Of a DNA stretch of 64,000 nucleotides, positions 57,801 to 64,000 are shown piece by piece. This stretch comes from Pseudomonas cremoricolorata DSM 17059 = NBRC 16634 (GTDB taxonomy: Bacteria > Pseudomonadota > Gammaproteobacteria > Pseudomonadales > Pseudomonadaceae). The stretch is from NCBI RefSeq assembly GCF_000425745.1, contig NZ_AUEA01000001.1, forward strand, positions 310,001 to 374,000, read 5' to 3'. How positions within the stretch are numbered: the first letter of the stretch is position 1; every line of letters starts with the position of its first letter. The notes beneath the pieces were generated by a model. The model saw nothing but the letters and a program-made list of their open reading frames with translations. It made no database searches and was not told the DNA's origin. A program made the position numbers and the translations under genes.

Positions 57801-58114
57801 ATAAGGATCTTGAGACTTTTTCGGCACTTATAGAGTCGGCTGCTCTAGATGTCCATGCATATACTATTTTGGCTAACAACAGGAAGTATGGGGATAGTCG
57901 CGTGAGGGCGCCTTCTAAACAGCCCCATATGCGAGAGTTGGCTCGCGTACGTGGTGGCGATAATGATTTTATCATTGCGGCAACTTTGGATATAGACGCA
58001 CTTCGAGCGTTCCAAAGCCGGGCAAAAAGATGGCCTCAAAGCGATGATTTATTCAAGCCACTACCTGAGGGCTTCAAGCTGAGCCATCGCCGAAGGAGAC
58101 TTCCTCCAAAGTAA
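54884..58114 (+). CDS. drt1: Reverse transcriptase-nitrilase fusion, defence-associated RT type 1 (UG1-like)
   Basis: A 1076-residue two-enzyme fusion. The N-terminal half is a reverse transcriptase: motif A VSLDLKSYY (Asp214), a motif B-like IPGGLVIGLTATRI (276-289) and motif C YVDD (314-317), with both catalytic Asp present. A helical middle (about 440-780) has no recognised domain. The C-terminal 250 residues are a nitrilase/CN-hydrolase fold with a plausible Glu842-Lys903-Cys948 triad (FPELS, RQPKL, MVCSELQ). RT plus nitrilase is the architecture of DRT type 1 anti-phage systems (UG1 group). The coding sequence is much AT-richer than the core. aaggaag precedes ATG 54884. Defence is family knowledge; activity is inferred. 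Confidence 0.85.
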   Translation: MGYAAVFKGWGKLTIEDLLVAYRKAKADCFFENTFPAAIKFAEYEQDLLGNLNLLLERLSSKSGFFDDDRMLGEYRILPKKLSIYPKRNGSKGHIHFSCPVRAFEHIKSNSDVTPEFRIVGDFPVDAHVVSALWINMVGHKFDACLGQDCYGARLKRVRDDESLDKNSHKPFHVRAVGSFTPYFQPYQKWRNDGLRAIRYELEKDRDVIAVSLDLKSYYHFVDPLAIAAPELQKKLGIELSRDEQQFTKMLAQFLSNWSKGAQDFSEKLVKEAVEIPGGLVIGLTATRIISNVLLSHWDRLIREEIAPIHYGRYVDDMFIVLHDTGNITSAKEFMFFLQSRLGEDCIFQESDDEGRQRNKDEKLWEIQQGEELQKKTKIKLQAEKQKLFVLHGRAGLDLLDSIEKEIYELSSEHRLMPSPDQLEDSTAARVLSAAGSVGDQADTLRRADGLTIRRLSWSLQLRHVETLARDLPPNEWVKQREEFYQFAHNHIVRPENIFAHFVYLPRLLGFAISLNEWEHAEQIVVRAFSAIDQLAAHVKPGKLIGLNGTEAKAGNELWRYVKGTLAWMFVDAAARYYDPKKLLNQDRPKKEARLAELFLQVIIEALTDFGDILDFRIGSEDFYKKAPLIAMTDLAKEPYKRVLNIRSVQDLVVGNSGNDEKLISSLLASSELIDVDALKLFLKSTRRSRLHKVTAAARKQESLMPYLFPTRPLTPAEIAELAPECVGLPGNSSEMFTESPAAIWAKYVQALRGVWIQPTLLALEQEGKSEATDVGNYLHIGTKRKSKVVVALTNIKTDDSSWAATACDKPNLSLERYSRIAELVNQAIQLSPKPDYVLFPELSVPLRWVDSIAGRLSAVGISLVAGTEYRHYPKNIVISEAYLVLADNRLGFPASVIIRQPKLQPAVGEDQQLTAIYGKYWAYGKLKKISSKPVYIHNGACFGVMVCSELQNSKARVDFQGKIDALMVLSWNKDLETFSALIESAALDVHAYTILANNRKYGDSRVRAPSKQPHMRELARVRGGDNDFIIAATLDIDALRAFQSRAKRWPQSDDLFKPLPEGFKLSHRRRRLPPK

Positions 58115-58197
58115 TATTGTAGGGGCGCCAGCATCAATTGCTCTTATCAGTATGGTTGCTGGCCTGCCTGCCTGCTTGCGATTTTTTGTAGCCCTTA

Positions 58198-58286
58198 TTA
58201 CGCCTCATCATTAGCGTCTAACCTCATAGGCAAGCAACCGTTTACAGTGTTTACACGGGCAGCCACGCTGGCTTGATGAGGTGTAA
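58198..58286. repeat. Long-spaced inverted repeat between convergent accessory genes
   Basis: ttacgcctcatca (58198-58210) and tgatgaggtgtaa (58274-58286) match at 12 of 13 positions across 63 bases, in the gap between two convergent stops. It may act as a terminator or mark an old element end. Confidence 0.55.
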
Positions 58287-58301
58287 GGCTCTACTTATAA
58301 A

Positions 58302-59927
58302 TCATGGGTTGGTCTGAGGTCTTTCTATTTTTGATGCGGCTGAAATGGATACAGTATAACCGCGCTGGGAAAGATTGTCGTAGGCGCGCACTAAATTTAC
58401 CTTGCTAAAAAAAGGTAAGTTATCTTTTACCATGGTTGGCTCATCTCCAAGTATTAAAAATACTACCTCGTAATCCGAGCTCTTAAAATTATCAATTGGT
58501 ATGAGGTCTCGAGCGGCATTACCGAGCGTGCCAAGAACTTTCCTGGCTGATTTTCTAAAGTCACGGTCTCCGAGCAATATTTCTGCAGCGACACTGCCTT
58601 GAGCAAAAAGATGACTCAGTCCGGCTGAACCACCTTTTCTATGCTTTACATGGATAAACTGTTTTGCTGATGTGAGCAGGTCGCATAGCTCAACGGAGCT
58701 TGTTGATTTGTTACTTTTAATAAGTCTTTTATCTAGTAAGTAATAGCTATGCGCTTGAGCCGCTCTGATGTTATAGTCGCCCTCTGCTTCAATTTTGGAT
58801 TTATTGCTTTCTTCCCATGTATGAATTTGCGGGAATCGAAGAGGTGAAACGGCGATCTGCGTCAAGCTTGCATTCGTTCTTCCCATGAACGAGTTGTCAA
58901 TTTCATACCACGTCCCACCAAAAATTATTGTGGTTTTGTTTGCTTCAGAAACTTCGTAGTATATGCATTTGTAAATCGAGTGGCTAAACTCATTGTCGTG
59001 TATGTCAAAAACGTGTAGCTGGTCCCGTTTAATTGATTCGATTGAGACCTTAGAGGCGTCGATATTAGCCAAGTATAGGTCGGTGGAAATTGTGGGCGTT
59101 TGATTTGATTTTGTGCGTGTAAAGCTGAACCCCGCGATTGAATCCCACTTTTCAATTTCAGGCAAAGTTAAAACTAAATTTGAGTCGCGAGCCTTAATGG
59201 CTGCCAATAGAATAGCATCAAAATGATCTATTTGAGACTTTTCCTTGACTTTTCTGACGTTGTCAACCCATAGAAAGTTAGCTTTGTAGTCATTTTTTTG
59301 ATATTGAGATTTCAGCGTCCTAGCTATATCGGTTAGATCGCCTATCTCCATTTCTATCCCGAAAGAAAACATAGCGTCACCACCCGATATATTCTTAAAT
59401 TCGACGCCGGTTTTTGGAGTGCCTGTGACCGCTCGCAAAATGTCTTTAGAAATATCGATGCCAAAAACACTTATTTCAGAATCTCGGGTGGCTTGTGACT
59501 TTTTCTGCACAGGCTGATCGTCAAGGGTATGTATATCAACACTTCGAAGGCTTTCATGATCAAGAGTATTTAATGCTGTTTTAAGCCCAAAGTCCTGGAC
59601 AAAAAATGATAGATCTATTAAGTGCCTGCCATAACCGAAGGCTACTGCAAATACATCATTATCAACCCTTATGAATAGAACCGCGGAACTGGATTTGTTA
59701 CCGATATCCGCAACGGTTTGTCCAGCAATTTCGTCAGCTATGTCTGACCAATTTGGCTTTTTTTCAGTTGCACGCTTTACGTATAACACGCCATTAAGAT
59801 CAAGGTTTGAGGCGGTCTCATATCCCACTACGTCTTTGTCCGCAGCGAGAAGATCAGCAAAGCCATTGTAGGTGACTTCGGGTTTTTTCAAGAAAATATT
59901 CAGATGGCGATATTTTTTCCCTGGCAT
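58302..59927 (-). CDS. TIGR04141/DUF6119 family protein
   Basis: A 541-residue cytoplasmic protein of the sporadically distributed TIGR04141 (DUF6119) family. The opening YRHLNIFLKKPEVTY, VLFIRVDNDVFAVAFGYGRHL and SLRSVDIHTLDDQP with QPVQKKSQATRDSEI are the conserved blocks. Members occur patchily, often among mobile and defence genes, with no established biochemical role that I know of. No catalytic motif is obvious. agggaag precedes the start at 59927. It shares the low GC of the RT-nitrilase gene and faces it across 187 bases, so both may have arrived together. Confidence 0.8.
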   Translation of the reverse strand: MPGKKYRHLNIFLKKPEVTYNGFADLLAADKDVVGYETASNLDLNGVLYVKRATEKKPNWSDIADEIAGQTVADIGNKSSSAVLFIRVDNDVFAVAFGYGRHLIDLSFFVQDFGLKTALNTLDHESLRSVDIHTLDDQPVQKKSQATRDSEISVFGIDISKDILRAVTGTPKTGVEFKNISGGDAMFSFGIEMEIGDLTDIARTLKSQYQKNDYKANFLWVDNVRKVKEKSQIDHFDAILLAAIKARDSNLVLTLPEIEKWDSIAGFSFTRTKSNQTPTISTDLYLANIDASKVSIESIKRDQLHVFDIHDNEFSHSIYKCIYYEVSEANKTTIIFGGTWYEIDNSFMGRTNASLTQIAVSPLRFPQIHTWEESNKSKIEAEGDYNIRAAQAHSYYLLDKRLIKSNKSTSSVELCDLLTSAKQFIHVKHRKGGSAGLSHLFAQGSVAAEILLGDRDFRKSARKVLGTLGNAARDLIPIDNFKSSDYEVVFLILGDEPTMVKDNLPFFSKVNLVRAYDNLSQRGYTVSISAASKIERPQTNP

Positions 59928-60740
59928 CGCGTCTTCCCTAAATTTAGTGTAGTGGCTATCAGCCTCTATTCATTGATATTGCTTCAATCTGCTAGCTTTG
60001 ACAACCCCTGTTTAGTCGCCACACAGGCCAATGGTAGCGGTAGCCTGTGACGGTAATGACTAATTGGTAATTCGGCCTATCGACTTAAAAACTATGGTGG
60101 TGTCTTCGCGTGCTGTTTTTTATGAGGTTGTGGATGAAAGTAGTTTTCTTGCACTCCAGATGTCGAGTGTCATCTAAAAACTCAATAATGTAATTAACTA
60201 ATTGAAATATAAGGATTTCTATATTGGGTTGGCGGGCCTTCGTATCAGGGCCAAGGTTGACCATTGGCCGGCCAGCTTGGCCGGGCCTGATATGCATTTT
60301 CCAGCCTGCAGTGGGTCCGACTGAATCGATTACGAAAATTGACAGTACGGGGTAGTGTTCTCGGGACGGCACAGCTGCCCGTCACAAATTCACCGTGACG
60401 TTCAATCAACGCTATTAGAAATAGCCTTTAGCAGCTAGATCTAGAGTAGTCCCCACGTCATCCCGCCAAGAATGTTGAGTGTTATCAGGGATCAAGGCCC
60501 CTGCGACCTGTGGGGAGTGTCCTCTACGCGGGACTGGCGGCTCCTTACGTCCGGGAGCAAGGGCATCTCATGATCTGGCCTCCTGAGCACCGTTACCGGT
60601 GGGCGGGTGGAGGCAGCGCTGGCTGACTAAACCAGCGCCTGAAGATCCCGAGCCGGCTAAACGCAGCAATGCGATGACCGGGGCATGCCTGACTGTCAGT
60701 CAGATAGAGTCCACGTCCGTTACGCGCGACGATCTGATCG
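59928..60740. other. Accessory stretch with no convincing gene
   Basis: Composition changes from AT-rich (left) to GC-rich (from about 60420). A minus-strand frame of 95 codons (60085-60372) starts with GTG, lacks a ribosome site and matches nothing I recognise. A GC-rich palindromic patch lies near 60240-60295 (tggccggcca centre). No RNA gene was identified. Confidence 0.4.
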
Positions 60741-61085
60741 GTGAGCGACAGTAGCTTGGCTGATCTCTGGAAAGGTCCTGCGGTAACCTCGCGTCTACCC
60801 CCCCAGCGACTCAACGCATTGTTGCTTCGCCAAATTGGCGATACTGTCCCGCGTGCGTTTACCAAACACCGCTTTCGCGAAAAATACCGAATCGAGCTAA
60901 GGGAAAGGGATTACCTGCCTCCTCACGTTCACCTTACAGGTGGTGGTGTAGACGTAGTGATCAGTCTTGAATCCGTGACGGTCACACAGGGCAGGGCACC
61001 TGCCAAGGTGATTCAAGAGGCCATCGCTTGGGTCCAGGCTAATCAAGCCGATTTATTGAAGGAGTGGATCAAATGGCATCGATGA
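60741..61085 (+). CDS. DUF4160 domain protein
   Basis: A 114-residue protein; the DUF4160 core is FREKYRIELRERDYLPPHVHLTGG with a short C-terminal helix (KVIQEAIAWVQANQADLLKEW). DUF4160 proteins are usually paired with DUF2442 proteins in putative toxin-antitoxin-like modules, as here. The N-terminal 40 residues are atypical and the GTG start is uncertain. It overlaps the next gene by 13 bases. Confidence 0.7.
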   Translation: MSDSSLADLWKGPAVTSRLPPQRLNALLLRQIGDTVPRAFTKHRFREKYRIELRERDYLPPHVHLTGGGVDVVISLESVTVTQGRAPAKVIQEAIAWVQANQADLLKEWIKWHR

Positions 61086-61525
61086 AACGTCCTCGTCTCA
61101 AGGCTGTGCAGCCGCGATCGAGCGCCCGTCTTGAGCTCACTTTTACCAGTGGTCAGCATTACACCCTAGATATGAGCGACGCGCTCAAGGCCTACCCCGG
61201 ATTGGCGCCACTGTCCAAGCCAAAGGCTTTTGCAGGGGCCGTACTGGGCGATGGGGGGTGGTCGGTGGAGTGGCCGGAGCTGGATATTCAGATCGGTGCC
61301 GATACGCTGCTGCTGGACGCGCTTGCGCAGAACGCACCTGATGAAAATACCCGTGTGTTCATCCGCTGGCGTTTGCGTCATCGGATGACGCTCGATCAGG
61401 CTGCCGAGGCATTGGGTGTGAGTCCTCGGAGCATCAGTCGTTATAGCAGTGGTCGGGAAGTGGTTCCGCGCACGCTGGCACTGGCTTGCCTGGGGTGGGA
61501 GAGTCTGGAGCATAAGGCGGCCTGA
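61073..61525 (+). CDS. DUF2442 domain protein with C-terminal HTH
   Basis: A 150-residue protein: an N-terminal DUF2442 domain (about 15-85; FTSGQHYTLDMSDALKAYPG, WSVEWPELDIQIGADTL) and a C-terminal helix-turn-helix (about 100-140; MTLDQAAEALGVSPRSISRY). gaaggag lies before ATG 61073. The HTH suggests DNA binding and autoregulation, as for an antitoxin; that is inference. Confidence 0.75.
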   Translation: MASMKRPRLKAVQPRSSARLELTFTSGQHYTLDMSDALKAYPGLAPLSKPKAFAGAVLGDGGWSVEWPELDIQIGADTLLLDALAQNAPDENTRVFIRWRLRHRMTLDQAAEALGVSPRSISRYSSGREVVPRTLALACLGWESLEHKAA

Positions 61526-61567
61526 GAAGGCTGGCCCATGCATTGATCGGGGATTGCTGGGGCCGCC

Positions 61568-62139
61568 CGGTATGGAGCGACTGGCGTGCATGGCCCAAGC
61601 CCGAGGTAAGTTCATCGAAGCGCAGAAAATCCAACCCAACGGCGAGACGGGCCGCGCCGATGTAGCGTTGGCGGTGATCAACAAGTTGTACAGCATTGAC
61701 CGCTCGGCGACGAACAGCGCTTCATCGGTCGTCAGGAGCGTAGCTTGCCGATCCTCGGCCAGTTGAATAGCTGGCAGGACAAGACGCACTGGCAGGTCAC
61801 ACCGCAAAGTGTGCTGGGCAAGTAGGTGCATCATCTGGCGAACAACTGGAGTCGGTTGGAACGCTATGTCGAGGGCGGCCATCTATCAATCGACCACAAT
61901 TGGCGGAGCGTGCGATCAATCCGTTTGTCATCGAGCGCAAGGCACGGCTATTCAGTGATACGTCCAAGGGCGCCACGACCAGTGCGCAGATCTATCGCCT
62001 GGTCGAGACCGCCAAAGGCGACGGCCAGGAGCCTTATACTTGGCTGCGCCTCGTACTCGAGCGGGTGCCGCATGTCTTGACAGTGGCGGACTACGAAGCG
62101 CTGCTGCCGTGGAACTGCTTGCCAGAGATGCCACGGTAA
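61568..62139 (+). pseudogene. IS66-family transposase remnant (C-terminal part)
   Basis: Three frames together read like an IS66 TnpC C-terminus: ARGKFIEAQKIQPNGETGRA, then HHLANNWSRLERYVEGGH, then NPFVIERKARLFSDTSKGAT through YEALLPWNC at the end. There is a frameshift near 61700, a stop at 61822-61824 and a second frameshift near 61900. The N-terminal half and terminal inverted repeats are missing, so the copy is dead. Confidence 0.85.
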
Positions 62140-62206
62140 ACCGACGCCCCATCTTTAGAATGTGGGCTTTATTGATCGCACTTAGGAATTGAAGGGTCAG
62201 GACAGG

Positions 62207-62569
62207 ATGAGCACACAGCAATGCGCCTTGGTGCGCTTTACTCTTTTCAAGCACAGTGCTAAGTCCTTTTTAGCTGCGCTAGATAATGCGGGTATCTCGC
62301 ATAGCCCAATTCACATGTACTCCGCTGGCCCTCAGGCCTCGGGATTTTTCGAAGGTGTCTCGGCTCTAGCCGATGCAATGCCATGGAATAGCATTGCGAA
62401 GGTGATGACTGCGTGGATTGAGGCGCGAAAGAGTCGTGAAATCATCATTTACATGGACGAGGGCAAGACTTTTCACGCCAAAGGATATTCAGCTTCAGAG
62501 GTCGAGAAGTTGCTTAAAGCATCTACGAACGTTGTGGTCATTGATACAAAGCCAGCCGATTCAGAATAA
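62207..62569 (+). CDS. Unassigned 120-residue protein
   Basis: A small protein starting MSTQQCALVRFTLFKHSAK with a C-terminal half (AWIEARKSREIIIYMDEGKTFHAKGYSASEVEKLLKA). The helix-then-strand pattern recalls the EACC1 components of bacterial conflict systems, but this is weak and I do not assign it. ATG 62207 follows a weak caggacagg site. It lies right after the IS66 remnant, 47 bases left of the convergent DUF2846 gene. Confidence 0.6.
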   Translation: MSTQQCALVRFTLFKHSAKSFLAALDNAGISHSPIHMYSAGPQASGFFEGVSALADAMPWNSIAKVMTAWIEARKSREIIIYMDEGKTFHAKGYSASEVEKLLKASTNVVVIDTKPADSE

Positions 62570-62616
62570 TGGTTTCCCAACCCCGACTCTAAAAAGGCTT
62601 AGCTTCGGCTAGGCCA

Positions 62617-63138
62617 TCACCGCCCCCCAACCGGCACCCGCTGACACCACTTAATCGCCCGCAACGCCTCTTCAGTCGGCACCAGCGCATACCTGAAGTA
62701 AAACGGCATAAGCCCAAAGCTGGCCTCGTCCACGCCATCCAGGGTCTGCCCGTCTTTATAGTCGGAATCGCTAACCTGATCGGCAATGAAATACACGTTC
62801 CCATTTTCCACCGCGAGGTCGAATCGTTTGTTCACTTTGCCGCTTATGAATGGCGGTGAGGTCGACTCGATAGTGTGTGTGCCGGCGGGAAGGGTGACTT
62901 TGAAGTAGCCACCGGAGGGCAAGCTGCTGACGGCGGTGCCGTCGATCTTGATGGTTGGCGCAACTCCGGCGCCGATGCTGGCGGCGGTGCGGTAGAAGTA
63001 GAGGGTGGCTTGGTCGGGGCTGGATTCTGCTGGGGGGGTGAAGAAGGGTTGGCCTTTGAGGTCGGGGCCGCTGGTGCAGGCTGTCAGCAGGGTGAGGATT
63101 GTTAGCAGGGATAGCCAGAGTAGGGCGGGGCGTTTCAT
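62617..63138 (-). CDS. DUF2846 family lipoprotein
   Basis: A 173-residue lipoprotein with a long signal sequence and lipobox LLTAC (Cys21). The body (DQATLYFYRTAASIGAGVAPTIKIDGTAVSSLPSGGYF, starting near residue 42, then VTLPAGTHTIES) is the DUF2846 pattern. Role unknown. It is 35 bases from the upstream lipoprotein gene and probably cotranscribed. Confidence 0.85.
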   Translation of the reverse strand: MKRPALLWLSLLTILTLLTACTSGPDLKGQPFFTPPAESSPDQATLYFYRTAASIGAGVAPTIKIDGTAVSSLPSGGYFKVTLPAGTHTIESTSPPFISGKVNKRFDLAVENGNVYFIADQVSDSDYKDGQTLDGVDEASFGLMPFYFRYALVPTEEALRAIKWCQRVPVGGR

Positions 63139-63173
63139 GGGGGTGATTCCTTGCGCGCGATGAAGCGGAGTGG

Positions 63174-63806
63174 TTACTGCTTCGCTGGGGCAGTGGTAAG
63201 GTTGCCCCAGAAGGCGCAGAGGCCTTTGCCGTTGTCTTTGGCGTCCGAGCTTGGCCAGTCCTGGAACGCGGTTTTGTCGGTCAGGTTCACGATCGTGCGG
63301 CCATTGAGTATCGGGTACTTGCGCTTGAGCGCCTGCAAGGTGCCTTCGGCTTTGTCCAGATTGGACAGGCAGAGGTTGAGGTCGTCGGCGCGTTGGTCCC
63401 CGATGTAGGCGACTTCTCCGGCCTGCACGGTGAAGACCACGGGTGTTGCCCGTGCCATGGAGTGGCCGGCGAAATACTCGTAGTTCCAGGTGGTGAACGC
63501 GTAGTTTCCGGGCGGTACTTCATACATGTAGAGGTGGCCCAACAAGTTGGGCGAGGGCTGGTCGTCTTCGTTGGCTAGGGTGGTCAGGCGCAGATGGGTG
63601 TCTGGCTCGCCTTGCTGTTCGATGTCGACGATCAGGCCGTGGGGCTGGCTGAGGAAGGCTTCGGTGATCGCGCCGACGATGATGGCCTTGCCTGGTTCGG
63701 GTGGGGTTTTGCCGTAGTAGCGCGAGGCGTAGCAGCCGCTCAACAGGCTGAGGGAGAGGGCGATGGACGCGAAGAGAAACAATCGTTTGCTGGCTTTCCG
63801 TAGCAT
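63174..63806 (-). CDS. Putative lipoprotein
   Basis: A 210-residue lipoprotein with lipobox LLSGC (Cys25). The body has HLYMYEVPPGNYAFTTWNYEYF and VFTVQAGEVAYIGD, resembling DUF2846-like surface lipoproteins. The start at 63806 (MLRKASKRLF) gives a normal signal peptide. Role unknown. The tRNA-Thr terminator lies upstream. Confidence 0.72.
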   Translation of the reverse strand: MLRKASKRLFLFASIALSLSLLSGCYASRYYGKTPPEPGKAIIVGAITEAFLSQPHGLIVDIEQQGEPDTHLRLTTLANEDDQPSPNLLGHLYMYEVPPGNYAFTTWNYEYFAGHSMARATPVVFTVQAGEVAYIGDQRADDLNLCLSNLDKAEGTLQALKRKYPILNGRTIVNLTDKTAFQDWPSSDAKDNGKGLCAFWGNLTTAPAKQ

Positions 63807-63863
63807 AGGGCTTATCCGTTTCGTGATGGGTCGATGAAGCTGAGCAGAATACGGCACAAACAA

Positions 63864-63892
63864 AAAAGGCCCACCTTTCGGTGAGCCTTTTT
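63864..63892 (-). terminator. Terminator of tRNA-Thr
   Basis: On the minus strand, ggctcacc-gaaa-ggtgggcc forms a stem followed by a T run (tttttt). It lies just past the tRNA 3' end. Confidence 0.85.
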
Positions 63893-63902
63893 CGCTAGGT
63901 CA

Positions 63903-63978
<76 letters not shown>

Positions 63979-64000
63979 AATGGGGCGTCATTATAGCTAT

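Noticed and set aside
60085..60372. A 95-codon minus-strand frame in the accessory region
   Set aside because: GTG start, no ribosome site, no recognised motif; described only within the gene-free stretch.
61826..62139. Separate short frames between DUF2442 and the 120-residue gene
   Set aside because: They are pieces of one decayed IS66 transposase in different frames, not independent genes.
52600..62600. CRISPR array or retron msr-msd in the accessory region
   Set aside because: No regularly spaced short repeats; the RT is a nitrilase fusion rather than a short retron RT, and no msr-msd-like fold was recognised beyond the leader hairpin.
54563..63902. An integrase or other mobility gene for the supposed island
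   Set aside because: None was found; only an IS66 scar is present, so the tRNA-end copy alone supports the island idea.

Overview
The window reads as the chromosome of a fluorescent-group Pseudomonas, probably near P. putida. The case rests on very high GC, the gene content (gltBD, hemE, pchP, ilvD, mutM-fdx-coaD, ftsYEX-rpoH, thiSG-trmB, hemW-rdgB-DUF4426-metWX-yggT-proC-yggS, pilT) and Pseudomonas-specific small families (DUF3077, DUF3392, DUF4426). From about 0.3 to 52 kb it is almost entirely compact core genome. From about 52.7 to 62.6 kb it is an accessory region, visibly AT-richer in its centre, ending beside a tRNA-Thr gene at the right edge.

Layout. 0.3-7.5 kb: glutamate synthase (gltB, gltD) and uroporphyrinogen decarboxylase (hemE). 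7.6-12.5 kb: an MFS exporter divergent from a LysR regulator, a cystine:proton symporter and a periplasmic phosphorylcholine phosphatase. 12.6-14.4 kb: a DarT/DarG DNA ADP-ribosylation toxin-antitoxin pair with the toxin frameshifted at a GGGG run. 14.4-21 kb: ilvD, a DUF4153 membrane protein, a Bcr/CflA-like MFS pump and rlmI. 21-25.7 kb: HDOD protein, mutM, ferredoxin, coaD, a sulfurtransferase and a YheT-like hydrolase. 25.8-32 kb: two separate tandem pairs of M16 peptidases on either side of rsmD; the outer pair lacks signal peptides. 32.2-36.4 kb: ftsY-ftsE-ftsX and rpoH. 36.5-47.2 kb: mtgA, DUF423, thiS, thiG, trmB, hemW, rdgB, metW, metX, yggT, proC, yggS and pilT. 47.2-52.6 kb: LysR, LysE exporter, a PDZ lipoprotein, a CHASE-type GGDEF protein and a second lipoprotein.

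The accessory region begins with a small DUF3077-type operon and a 143-bp imperfect direct repeat (53407-53549 and 54413-54554) flanking an orphan Imm50-type immunity gene. The main find follows: a 1076-residue reverse transcriptase-nitrilase fusion (54884-58114). It matches the architecture of defence-associated reverse transcriptase type 1 (DRT1, UG1 group). It has a strong leader hairpin and a ten-G tract upstream, and it faces a convergent TIGR04141/DUF6119 gene. After about 0.8 kb with no convincing gene come a DUF4160-DUF2442/HTH pair, a decayed IS66 transposase and an unassigned 120-residue protein. Two lipoprotein genes and tRNA-Thr(UGU) close the window.

A 17-base exact copy of the tRNA-Thr 3' portion lies at 54546-54562, at the end of the second direct repeat. 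The stretch between it and the tRNA (about 9.4 kb, covering the reverse transcriptase and its partner) may therefore be an old tRNA-targeted insertion. No integrase remains, and the tRNA's own terminator lies directly beside it, so this boundary is an inference. No rRNA genes or CRISPR arrays were seen.
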